Shown here in pieces: positions 55,322-63,508 of a DNA stretch of 64,000 nt (position 1 is the stretch's first letter; every line of letters starts with the position of its first letter). Position numbers and translations under genes: made by a program. The notes below the pieces were generated by a model. It did no database searches. It was not told where the DNA came from and saw only the letters and a program-made list of their open reading frames with translations. The DNA comes from Symsagittifera roscoffensis (lineage: Eukaryota; Xenacoelomorpha; Acoela; Convolutidae): NCBI RefSeq assembly GCF_963678635.1, contig NC_087069.1, positions 49,619,892-49,683,891 of the forward strand, given 5' to 3'.

Positions 55322-55796
55322 TTTGAAATACCAATCGAATACTCGGAAATTATCCTGATAACGGATAGTGACTTCATTCTGTCAGACAGGACTAGCGCAA
55401 TCTGTATCACGGCAGACATGAGTTTCCAATCAAAACTGGAGGCTGACTTCAAGAGAGAGTACCAGAACGTGGAGTTTCTGTTTAGACAGACCGGGGCTGG
55501 GAGGAATGGCTGCGCTTCTACCATCAGTAGCACAAGTCCCGGGCAAATACCTGTGCTTCCTAGTGACGAGGGTCAATGACAGTAACACGATCGATCCCGA
55601 ACACGTGATGTTGGCACTAACAAGACTGCGAGACTTTATGATTGAAAGAAGGATAACGGAGGTCTCAATGCCGGTGTATGATCCAAACAGGGGCAAATTG
55701 AGCCCAAGGGAATTGTACGCTATCCTACACGTGGTCTTCGCAGAAACGGAGATAATGGTACATCTCCATAAGGAATACTACTTGAGCATCGCCTGA
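55322..55796 (+). pseudogene. Macro-like domain at the C-terminus of pol, right A copy
   Basis: First half (55322-55505) in the pol frame: IILITDSDFILSD, SAICITADMSFQSKLEADFK. Second half (55506-55796) in another frame: VPGKYLCFLVTR, HVMLALTRLRDFMIER, VSMPVYDPNRGKLS, VVFAETEIMVHLH. Order of elements follows the OARD1-type macrodomain (ADP-ribose binding or hydrolysis), including the alternation of LxxLxxxL helix and SMPxxxxxxGKL loop. The ligand loops are changed (no glycine-rich GCG), so it may be a non-catalytic relative. Residue conservation with B indicates a maintained domain. Confidence 0.6.
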
Positions 55797-56307
55797 GACG
55801 GGTACACGGGGGTCTCGAGTTGGGTACGAGGGGAGGATCTCGAGTTTGGTGTGGGGGTACAAAACAGGTAAAAGGATCTTAAACGTGATTGGCATGACAA
55901 TTAAGTTTTAAACGATTGATGGTGCTAAAACATAAAAGGAATCTGCATGCTTTTAGAAAATTTCCAATTGAACTATTTTAGTAGGACGAAAAGCAAAGGG
56001 TTTTAACTGTAGTGGTAAGGGGGGTTTTTAGGTTAGGAACATAGCCTGTTAGTCTAAAAATCGAGTGTTATTTTCAGATTCAGATTGATTTAGTAAAGTC
56101 AAATTGACTACCCAGCTACATTATATTGAAAAAAAGGAAGTCCTTGAACGAACACGCAAGTTGAACAACGCTTCATGAAGGTAAAACTCAAGTTGCTAAG
56201 GTAAAACTCAAGTTGCTAAGGTAAAACTCAAGTTGCTAAGGTAGAACTCAAGTTGCTAAGGTAATTCACAAGTTGCTAATACTCAAGACCACCTGGAAGT
56301 TACAGAA
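55797..56307 (+). promoter_or_regulatory. Spacer between pol-macro and ORF3, right A copy
   Basis: Non-coding, AT-rich, conserved in the left copy (12301-12761). Contains the 20-bp repeats (56178-56277). Because ORF3 starts about 500 bp after the previous frame, it needs its own translation start, by internal promoter, splicing or IRES. Which of these is used cannot be told from sequence; the regulatory label is an inference. Confidence 0.4.
56178..56277 (+). repeat. Five 20-bp tandem repeats, AAGGTAAAACTCAAGTTGCT
   Basis: Exact at 56178, 56198 and 56218; one change at 56238 (AAGGTAGAACTCAAGTTGCT); more changes at 56258. They end 30 bp before the ORF3 start. Each holds the ACTCAAG word that is common throughout family A. 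The left copy has no array at this place. Confidence 0.95.
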
Positions 56308-57561
56308 ATGGCAGATCGATTCTGGAAGTCCATGCCATCGGCTCTGAAAAGGCCCACACTTGATGAGTTGTACAGACGCCTGAGGGACCTGGATTACACT
56401 CAAGTGGATGAGAGAATGGCGGTGATGCTGAACGCCATCCTCCAGTTGGAGGAACAGGGCGAAGGCCGGGAGTCTGCAACAGAAGCGGTTCTAATGGTCG
56501 GCTACACCACCGATGGAATATCCAACCAAGAGCAAACCAGATGGCTGTCCTGGAATGTGGATGGAGGAATAAGGGGATTCGACTTGGCAAGGAACCCTGG
56601 CTTGAGCAACAATACCGAGTATGGCGCAGGGGAGCTCCCACTACCGATCAGACCATCAGCCAGATCTACAGGCCAGAGCACGAGTAAGATGCCATCGATG
56701 ACGCGAGCGCAACAAACGGGGGAAGCGTTTCCGAACCTCAGTGTCATGAAGAGAGAGCTTGAAAGGACTCAGCGGGAGAGGAACAAGAAGAACCTCGACC
56801 GGGATCAAGCGAAGCTTGAGAGAGATCAGGCGAAACTGGAGAGGGATCAAGCGGTCGTCGAAAAGGACCGAGCGCGGAGGGAACTGGATATGTTGAAAGC
56901 TGAGCATCTACAAGAACAAAGATTGCGAGAGAATGCCGCGAATTGTGAGCAGCTGAAGTCGGAGCTTGAGAGGATCCAGCAACAACAACGCGAGCTTGAC
57001 ATGCAGAAAGGGGCTAGGCCCAAGGAGCGAATGGTTACCGGCTCAAGGCCAGAGTCGCATATGGAGGTGGACGAAGCTCCCAAATCGAAGGGACGATTTA
57101 ACCTTGACCGCGCGGCTCAAGAGCAAATGAATGAGGGGTTGGAAGTTTGGATACCAACTGAATCAACGTCCTCCCTGCGTGGCCTAGAGACAAAAACAAT
57201 ACGCCCATTGATGGACGTCGCACTGCCTGGGTATACCCCAAGTTCAACCCCGAGTAGTAGTCAGGTGAGCGGTACCTACTCACGACTGAAAAAATTGAAC
57301 GAGAGGCTACAGCTAAGGAGTCGTGAGAGTCCAGCAAGAGTGGAGCTACCCCCGACGTGGAGGGAGCAACCTATCAGGAGTGTGGTGATCTCAAGTTACA
57401 AGAAGAACACAGAAGGCAGATACCACAGGCACAATCGTATGGATTGGAGCACGGCACAGAGAGTCAGGAGGGATTGCTTCCATAACGCGGCTGGGGTGGA
57501 ATATCTCACGCAGCCGCGTGTGCCAGAGGGGGCGGTCCACCTGATCGTAGGGACAGCTTGA
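56308..57561 (+). CDS. ORF3 N-terminal coiled-coil protein, right A copy
   Basis: 417 codons from the ATG at 56308 (the first ATG after the spacer that matches the left copy's N-terminus). Residues 1-60 helical (LKRPTLDELYRRLRDLDYTQ), about 90-140 Ser/Thr/Pro-rich, about 150-235 a long coiled coil with LERDQAKLERDQAKLERDQ repeats, then LDRAAQEQMNEGLEVWIPTE, conserved in the left copy, and an Arg-rich end. The last codons read HLIVG and lead, with a -1 shift, to the GDSL block of the next frame. Probably an assembly or RNA-binding part of a longer ORF3 protein. Confidence 0.75.
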   Translation: MADRFWKSMPSALKRPTLDELYRRLRDLDYTQVDERMAVMLNAILQLEEQGEGRESATEAVLMVGYTTDGISNQEQTRWLSWNVDGGIRGFDLARNPGLSNNTEYGAGELPLPIRPSARSTGQSTSKMPSMTRAQQTGEAFPNLSVMKRELERTQRERNKKNLDRDQAKLERDQAKLERDQAVVEKDRARRELDMLKAEHLQEQRLRENAANCEQLKSELERIQQQQRELDMQKGARPKERMVTGSRPESHMEVDEAPKSKGRFNLDRAAQEQMNEGLEVWIPTESTSSLRGLETKTIRPLMDVALPGYTPSSTPSSSQVSGTYSRLKKLNERLQLRSRESPARVELPPTWREQPIRSVVISSYKKNTEGRYHRHNRMDWSTAQRVRRDCFHNAAGVEYLTQPRVPEGAVHLIVGTA

Positions 57562-59114
57562 TGCGGGTGCTGACCCGGATTCAATCACATTGGCAAACGG
57601 GGATCTTGAGTTTCGCTGGAGCTGCGACGCCACAGATGTTGGCAACACTTGAGATGCTAGGGATGGCAAGAGTATACACGGTAACTCTGATGGTCGGGAC
57701 GAATGACGTGTCTAGGGGGGAGGCCAGGAAGGTGACGAGGCTACATGACAAGATGAGCCGCATTGTTGAGGAATTGCGGATTCAAATGGATCCTGCCATT
57801 CTCACGGTGTGCACCATTCCCTATAACATGAAGGCGGATCAACATGCGACGGAGATGAACACGAAGGTGCAAAACCTGAATGAAATAATCAGGCAGATAC
57901 ACCAAAGGAGCGTCCTCCCCGTTGGACTACTGGACGTAGCCGAGCAGATAGAGCGATCTGTTTTCCCCGACGAGGCATCCTCAGACGGGATTCGCTTTGA
58001 CAGGCCCAGGGGAGTAGAGTGGTTAAATGATGTCTTCCAAAGACACATAAGCGCGTTGGGGGCAGAGTTGCTAGAGACGGCCCAAGTCACGTTCGGGCCA
58101 CCCCCAAATCCACCTTTCTTCAACCCGAGAGCTTTATCCAGTCGCCTGGGAGCGACGGCCGATTCTAGAGACAGCTCGAGGAGCAGCCGGACCAGGTTGC
58201 CAGGCGCAGCACCCATGGAGGCCGAGAAGGTAACGTCATCAACTCCTCATGGTTCGGTAATATCCTCGGTGGTGGTGGTGGAGAGCAAAAAACTGGAGAG
58301 GCCAGCGGAGACCAGTAGGTCGAGATATGTGGAGAAGGTGAAAGAGCTGGACTTGGAAGATCTGGAGTGCAGGCAAGAGTTGGCGGAAGCTTTGGGTCTT
58401 GAGCGGGTGTCACATGAAGACTTGGGTAGACACCAGTGCGTGGACTGGCTGAAGGCTCACGAGACGCATTTCTCAAGAGCGAAAATAATGGAGACAGCGG
58501 ATCTGACTGGGGTTCCCACGAAATCGGTCATGGGACTCATCAATTATAGGGCTCTCAAGTTGCTGGGGAGTCCGGGACTCGTGGTGGAGCCTCCCAAGCA
58601 TCGAACAAGCATTGCCAGAATTAGGTTGGCAACTCCAGCACAGTTGAGGGTGGTGGACAATTTGTTGGACCCAAGGGAGATGGAACTGCCGGATGCCACT
58701 TATGAGGGTACGAGATTGGCAGACGATCCTAGATACGGAAAACCCTGCGGGAACACCCAGTTGGCCAAGACCTTGGCAGTTTATGACAGAGCAGATCCAG
58801 CCGCTGCGAGGGTGGTCATCATAGCGGGATCGGATTTTGAGGGAACGTCTCCCAAGTTGTTTTGGCCGGAAACTTTGATATACTCACTAACGGGAGTGGA
58901 GCTAAACCAGATGTTAACCTCGGTGGTAGCAAAAAAATCGGAGATGCCTTGCGAGCCCGAGCTACTACTGTTTGCGGGAATGAATGATCACCTGCATGCG
59001 ACAGGGTTTCTTGAGCAGCTCAAGGGTGATGAACCAGTGCCGAAGAGAATCTTGGAAGCTATCCAGACATTATTTGCAGCGATGAACGAGGTACAAGAGA
59101 ATTTTGCCTCATGA
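57558..59114 (+). CDS. ORF3 SGNH/GDSL-hydrolase-like protein with second SGNH-like region, right A copy
   Basis: 518 codons, overlapping the previous frame by 4 bp (-1). The GDSL block is formed across the shift (…VG then DSLMRVL from 57549). Block II LSFAGAATPQML, block III MVGTNDVSR, block V SDGIRFDRPRGVEWLN: the catalytic His seen in the left copy and in B is Arg here. Residues 210-290 Ser-rich linker; 290-400 LLGSPGLVVEPPKHRTSIAR; 405-518 the second SGNH-like region (IIAGSDFEGTSP, LLFAGMNDHLH). Ends at TGA 59112-59114, beyond which the same frame continues. Confidence 0.75.
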   Translation: MMRVLTRIQSHWQTGILSFAGAATPQMLATLEMLGMARVYTVTLMVGTNDVSRGEARKVTRLHDKMSRIVEELRIQMDPAILTVCTIPYNMKADQHATEMNTKVQNLNEIIRQIHQRSVLPVGLLDVAEQIERSVFPDEASSDGIRFDRPRGVEWLNDVFQRHISALGAELLETAQVTFGPPPNPPFFNPRALSSRLGATADSRDSSRSSRTRLPGAAPMEAEKVTSSTPHGSVISSVVVVESKKLERPAETSRSRYVEKVKELDLEDLECRQELAEALGLERVSHEDLGRHQCVDWLKAHETHFSRAKIMETADLTGVPTKSVMGLINYRALKLLGSPGLVVEPPKHRTSIARIRLATPAQLRVVDNLLDPREMELPDATYEGTRLADDPRYGKPCGNTQLAKTLAVYDRADPAAARVVIIAGSDFEGTSPKLFWPETLIYSLTGVELNQMLTSVVAKKSEMPCEPELLLFAGMNDHLHATGFLEQLKGDEPVPKRILEAIQTLFAAMNEVQENFAS

Positions 59115-59132
59115 TTTGGTTCCAAGACAAGA

Positions 59133-59483
59133 GTGGTGTTCACGACATCCCCGGGGTACGCGAGCATGCCTCCAGCTCTGCAATTTGTATATGCGGTCTT
59201 GATCTTGATAGCTGAAGGGAATGGGTGGCGTATCCTGATGGCAGCTCCCAATCGGGAGTTGGAACCGACGAACTTGAGACTTCGCAAGTCAGAACTGGCG
59301 GCGGCGTGGGCGGATGTGTCCCACGCGTTGAGGGGCTTCTACAAATTGGCAGACATCCTCATTGTATTGGACGAGGTCCTCTTGCTGGAGATATCAAACT
59401 TCGCCAGGCAACTCAAACTCAGTCCGGCTATAGGGGATGATCATCCAATAGTGACTCACCTGACGGCCAGCCTGTGGTTTTGA
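59133..59483 (+). CDS. ORF3 second SGNH-like region, C-terminal part, right A copy
   Basis: 116 codons in the same frame as the previous entry, after one TGA. VVFTTSPGYASMPPALQFVY, LMAAPNRELEPTNLRLRKS and ILIVLDEVLLLEISNFARQL, the same order as in B (27292-28356) and the left copy. Ends at another in-frame TGA (59481-59483). Confidence 0.65.
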   Translation: MVFTTSPGYASMPPALQFVYAVLILIAEGNGWRILMAAPNRELEPTNLRLRKSELAAAWADVSHALRGFYKLADILIVLDEVLLLEISNFARQLKLSPAIGDDHPIVTHLTASLWF

Positions 59484-59486
59484 AGC

Positions 59487-60083
59487 ATGGAGTTAACTAT
59501 CACAAGCTCCACCAGTAAGTCTAGAAGACCGAGCAATGAAAGGAAGAACGTGGCCGCAACGGAGAAGCAACTGGAGTCGATGGTGTATCGACTGACACAA
59601 GAGAGAGGCAGATGGCCCTTCCTGACACCAAGATTGGAAAACGCTACGGAGAAGACGAGAGAGACTGCTCCACCTCTTGTGAAGCAAATCTGGGATTTTC
59701 CTGAGGAGCAGCTGGAAGTGGCCGAGAAAAGGGAAATGACCGTGGCCAGATTCGTCACAGCGGCCAACGAGGTCACGATTGGAGGATTCTGGAGGGAGCA
59801 CGCAAGGGGTGAGCTGAAGACGAAGAGGGATCACGAGATTCTTGAGTTCTTGAGTCCTTGTTGGGGAAAGGAGTTCATGGCTGGAGTGTTCAGTGCAAAA
59901 GAGACTATCTTTGGAGCCTCTATACAGGAAATTCTGAACATGCCTATCAGCCTGTTGTTGGCACTCTACCTGGTTTACCCGAGGTACCTATTCAATATGG
60001 GCCCAGCGTACATGTTCAGTCGGGGTGTGGAAACACTCCGGATTGACGGATATTTGGCATTGGTGCTTCTAACCCATGGGTAA
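59487..60083 (+). CDS. ORF3 helical segment with hydrophobic stretch, right A copy
   Basis: 198 codons, same frame as the two preceding entries. Starts with a Ser/Lys-rich linker, then YRLTQERGRWPFLTPRLE, VTIGGFWREHARGE and, near the end, MPISLLLALYLVYPRYLF, the most hydrophobic part of ORF3. Closed by two TAA codons (60081 and 60090), after which the frame goes on. Confidence 0.6.
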   Translation: MELTITSSTSKSRRPSNERKNVAATEKQLESMVYRLTQERGRWPFLTPRLENATEKTRETAPPLVKQIWDFPEEQLEVAEKREMTVARFVTAANEVTIGGFWREHARGELKTKRDHEILEFLSPCWGKEFMAGVFSAKETIFGASIQEILNMPISLLLALYLVYPRYLFNMGPAYMFSRGVETLRIDGYLALVLLTHG

Positions 60084-60104
60084 CTGGTGTAATTTCATCG
60101 GCTA

Positions 60105-61949
60105 ATGAAATATGGGGAGGCCCTGTCGATGGGAAGAACCCACTCGAGCATTGACACTTATTCGTACAAGTGTGCTGCCGGGCTGAAGACGCCGCTAGTG
60201 CAGTACCTCCTGATGCAGAAGCGACACCTGACTGGTGAAGAAAAGAGCCCAAAGACGCAAGATGAATGGAGGAAAGTGAATGGGGGCGTGCCTCTGTTGA
60301 CAGACCTGTGCCTGGCCATGAGATCGGACCCCATGGGGATAATCCGCGGGCTAGAGGAGGTCGTAACCTGCATTTATGGACCGGCCGTGACGTACGCGTT
60401 TCCAGATCCTCTGGTGACAGCTTATCGCTACTCAGTGACCCACTTGAGCCTCATAAGTATACTGGATGGGACGACACTCCGTTGGTGTCAACAAGAGGTG
60501 CTGAGGGCACAAATGAGCAACACGGTGCTCTTCGGAAAAGTGAAGGATCCGGAGTTGATGACATACAGTTTACGAGGACAACTGCAGTTGAGGCTGGGAG
60601 GTAAACGCGAAGGCCCCATCGAAACCTACCCCAAGTTCTGGGACCTAAATCCCCTGAAGGCGAGTGGACAAGAGGTCTTGAGAATTCCCGCATGGAAGAA
60701 AAGCTTCGAGTTGGTGAAACGGGAGCTAGAGGCAATATTGGAGAAGGAAGTCCTACCAACAAGCATTCCAGAGTTCCCAACAGTGAGGAGAATGACCCTG
60801 GCGATGAACAGCTCCAGGGTGGTCCTGTCCTTGTTCGCGAGAGCAGCGGCCGAAGAACAACAGAGGGAGTTCATCGATGGCTGGGATCCCCTGTTCATCG
60901 GCTACACTGCATCGGTTTATTTTCACACTAGCGATACAAAAATAAAGTCATGGACGACTCAAGCCAAGAAAATGAGAGGCTCGATGCCCCCGATATTCGA
61001 GGTGCGAGAAGTCTTCAGAACACTTGAGCGGGCAGGTCTGGAGAACATGTTGCCGTTGTGGGATGATGGCAGGATGATCGTGGAGGAAGGACACATTGCA
61101 CTAAAAGGAGATGAGATGATGTTTGCCACGAGAAGATACCGGGCACCTTACGGACTGGAGCAAGTGGAGATGAGACAGGAGGGGAAGGAGCTGGATGCAG
61201 CAGGCCCATTGTATGTGGCTCTGACAGAGTACAAGAAACCGTGTCCGACGACACCATCACCCCTATCGGTGGGCACCCCTGGAGATAAAAGGAGCGGCCC
61301 TGTAGAAGATCGATTCAGGAGGATTCTTGAGAGAAGAAGAGTAGAATCAGGAGAGGAAAGCATGGACGAGACTCTCAGCGAGGCAGGAGAGGATATGGAA
61401 GTGGGAAACACACCGGAGCCAAAACCATCAGAGGAGGAATTCACCACTCAAGAACTGTTGAAGCGTATGAGCGGAGAAAACTGGGCAGACACTGCCACGC
61501 CACCTCTGACCTCATCTCCCCGTAAGAATCTAGAGTTACCACTGACGAGCGAGAATCCTAATATGGGAATGATTTTCCTGAGCGCAGAAAGAAGGGAGAA
61601 GAACACCTTCGAGGGAAACAGGGATGCGTTCCTAGGCACTCTGGATGAGGACGCTAGGCGAGAATTCTTGAGCGATTTCAATCAAGAAGTGAATGATGAG
61701 ATCACATTGGATGATTTCAAGGAAGAGCTGTGGGTCACGGTGGTGAAGTTTGGAGAGCCTGTCCTGATGGGGACAGGTCTGGAGGAGAAAGCTGGAAGAG
61801 AACTGATGAGCAAGATGGTCGAGTTGAGAAAAGCATCACGGAAGACCAAAGAGGACGAATGTAAAGACAGCTCTACTCTGAAACAAAAAACGGACAATAA
61901 AATAATTGAAAGTGTGATAAGGGGGATAAGGTCGAAACCAGTAATATAA
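60105..61949 (+). CDS. ORF3 central domain, right A copy (614 codons)
   Basis: Longest open ORF3 segment. Residues 1-370 appear folded: CAAGLKTPLVQYLLMQKRH, PLLTDLCLAMRSDP, IYGPAVTYAFPDP, WCQQEVLRAQMSNTVLFGK, YPKFWDLNPL, WDPLFIGYTASVYFHTSD and YRAPYGLEQVEM, each with a match in B. Residues 380-500 are acidic and Pro/Ser-rich. The end (EDARREFLSDFNQEVNDEIT) is helical. I know no family with this pattern; a capsid or matrix-like structural role is only a guess. Confidence 0.7.
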   Translation: MKYGEALSMGRTHSSIDTYSYKCAAGLKTPLVQYLLMQKRHLTGEEKSPKTQDEWRKVNGGVPLLTDLCLAMRSDPMGIIRGLEEVVTCIYGPAVTYAFPDPLVTAYRYSVTHLSLISILDGTTLRWCQQEVLRAQMSNTVLFGKVKDPELMTYSLRGQLQLRLGGKREGPIETYPKFWDLNPLKASGQEVLRIPAWKKSFELVKRELEAILEKEVLPTSIPEFPTVRRMTLAMNSSRVVLSLFARAAAEEQQREFIDGWDPLFIGYTASVYFHTSDTKIKSWTTQAKKMRGSMPPIFEVREVFRTLERAGLENMLPLWDDGRMIVEEGHIALKGDEMMFATRRYRAPYGLEQVEMRQEGKELDAAGPLYVALTEYKKPCPTTPSPLSVGTPGDKRSGPVEDRFRRILERRRVESGEESMDETLSEAGEDMEVGNTPEPKPSEEEFTTQELLKRMSGENWADTATPPLTSSPRKNLELPLTSENPNMGMIFLSAERREKNTFEGNRDAFLGTLDEDARREFLSDFNQEVNDEITLDDFKEELWVTVVKFGEPVLMGTGLEEKAGRELMSKMVELRKASRKTKEDECKDSSTLKQKTDNKIIESVIRGIRSKPVI

Positions 61950-62296
61950 TTAAAAGTACTAATATCCTTAAGGCTCGAGCAGGGGCGAGGCAGGAGTTGG
62001 AAGGGTTGGATGGAGACAAGGAAGTCGAATCAGTGGTGATAACGGCAACGCCCCCAAGTAAAGACGTGCGGCCTCGCAAGAGGAAGAGAGAGGTGGAGGA
62101 ATTGGGTAGTCCTTCAGCGGATGCAGTCTCGGAGAAAAACTTGAGAGAGACGGCCCCCATGGTTCTGGCACGATGGAAGACAGCAGCCTACAAGTGTAGC
62201 TACGAACCAAGGAAACTGCTCGACGTAGAAAGAGAGATGGAGATCCCCACCAGCTCAACAACGGAAGAAGACTTCAAGCCTCAGAAGAAAAAATGA
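61950..62296 (+). pseudogene. ORF3 basic linker, right A copy
   Basis: Frame 61997-62296, shifted from the previous (frameshift near 61910-61945 compared with the continuous left frame 6488-7282). PRKRKREVEELGSPSADAV contains a basic patch, then APMVLARWKTAAYKCSYEPR, almost as in the left copy. Ends at a poly-A-like AAAAAA run where a further frameshift leads to 62293. Confidence 0.6.
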
Positions 62297-63171
62297 AACG
62301 AGGTTCGACGAGCGGGCAGACATGGGAAGTGGATGTCGGCAAAGAATTAGTCTCAAATGAACATCAGGCCACTGGGAAGCAAGTGACTAGTGATCCTCTT
62401 GAGAATAATAAAACGAGGAACACCTCCCGACCGTGGTGGGTGGCCCTAGAAACATTGAAGGAATTGGAATACTGCCTAAAGAAGCTCGACAGTGGAGTGT
62501 CACGCAAACGACGCAACTGGGCTACCCAGCAGAAGGCTGATATCAACAAATTGGAATTGGGGAGCCAACTAAAGAGAACTTGGCAGAACTTGTTGAGGGA
62601 TCATTTTGAAGAGGCTATGAGAACATCCTCATCGGCATCGCCGTTGAGGGCGAATCCCTTCATTAGAACCGCAGGACAACTGATGTTTGCGTGGAGCCTG
62701 GTGGGAATAGAGTTAGAGGCACTGACTTCGTACGATAAGTTGAAATTGGGAGGAAAAAATCTACAGGTGTATCAAGTGCTGCTGCAACACGTTGCTAGGG
62801 ATATCTCAGGCTTGAGTCTGGCAAGGAGGAAAGATGCTACCTGTTTCTTGAGGTGGATAATGTCGATGATGAGTGATAGTACCATCCTAGCATGTCACCG
62901 AAGAGCAATCGGAAGCAAGACGGTGGAGAGGAGAGTCTCAGCAGTCATCTTGAACGTATACCAGAGTATAAGGATAGAAAAGGAGGATGGTTTCAGGCAG
63001 TCTTTAGAGAGCCACAGGAAGTTAGATGAGATACGGAGATTCTACAACAAGAAGTTCGAGGAGAAACACGACCTACACCATAACTTGGCCTCGTCAGGAG
63101 AGTACTTGAAACCCAACAAAAATGGAGAGTACCAATATGGAGATAGACACTGTAGAGAGAGAGAAACCTAG
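62293..63171 (+). CDS. ORF3 helical domain, right A copy (292 codons)
   Basis: Overlaps the previous frame by 4 bp (ATGA). WVALETLKELEYCLKKLD, RKRRNWATQQKADINKLELG, ANPFIRTAGQLMFAWSLVG, CFLRWIMSMMSDS and RKLDEIRRFYNKKFEEKH, all with matches in the left copy, and most in B 19726-20484. Predicted almost wholly helical. Function unknown. Confidence 0.65.
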   Translation: MKRGSTSGQTWEVDVGKELVSNEHQATGKQVTSDPLENNKTRNTSRPWWVALETLKELEYCLKKLDSGVSRKRRNWATQQKADINKLELGSQLKRTWQNLLRDHFEEAMRTSSSASPLRANPFIRTAGQLMFAWSLVGIELEALTSYDKLKLGGKNLQVYQVLLQHVARDISGLSLARRKDATCFLRWIMSMMSDSTILACHRRAIGSKTVERRVSAVILNVYQSIRIEKEDGFRQSLESHRKLDEIRRFYNKKFEEKHDLHHNLASSGEYLKPNKNGEYQYGDRHCRERET

Positions 63172-63508
63172 CTTAGGTTTGATTCTTGAGAAGTCACCAG
63201 AAGTAATAAGTGTGCCGCGCTCAAGTAAAAGAGTCGAACTAAAGATGGGTAACGGGAATGGCATGTTGGTCACGAATCTGGGAGTGGTATGGAAATTGCT
63301 GAGGCCCTCCTGGTGTCCACATCCCCATACGAGCCTGATCGTGGAAGTCACGGAGCGAGTGAGACTAGCACCAGCAGAGGATGAAGATCTGGCGACGTTG
63401 AGTATAGTGCATAGACTGATCCTGCCTCAGGTGAAGGAGTCAAGTGAAGTGACGTGTAGTCTAGGGTCGGTGACATCACCGAAAGGGAGAAGAGTGAAAT
63501 ACAGATAG
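63122..63508 (+). CDS. ORF3 segment with PSWCPHPH motif, right A copy
   Basis: 128 codons in a new frame. REKPSLGLILEKSPEVISVP and VVWKLLRPSWCPHPHTSLI match 5622-5954. The C-x4-C-x6-C-x4-C cluster present in the left copy and B is absent: sequence goes from GSV to TSPKGRR, consistent with a deletion of about 90-100 bp at about 63460-63480. Confidence 0.6.
   Translation: MESTNMEIDTVEREKPSLGLILEKSPEVISVPRSSKRVELKMGNGNGMLVTNLGVVWKLLRPSWCPHPHTSLIVEVTERVRLAPAEDEDLATLSIVHRLILPQVKESSEVTCSLGSVTSPKGRRVKYR

Noticed and set aside
56178-56277. Telomeric repeats or a terminon-like (Athena) element
   Set aside because: The 20-mer is unlike known telomere repeats and only five copies exist. No Penelope-type RT or GIY-YIG endonuclease was seen, although a GDSL-type protein is shared with terminons.
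59940-60010. Envelope gene within ORF3, based on a hydrophobic stretch
   Set aside because: Only one stretch of about 17 hydrophobic residues, no signal peptide, no furin-type site, no heptad repeat next to it. Not enough to call an envelope.
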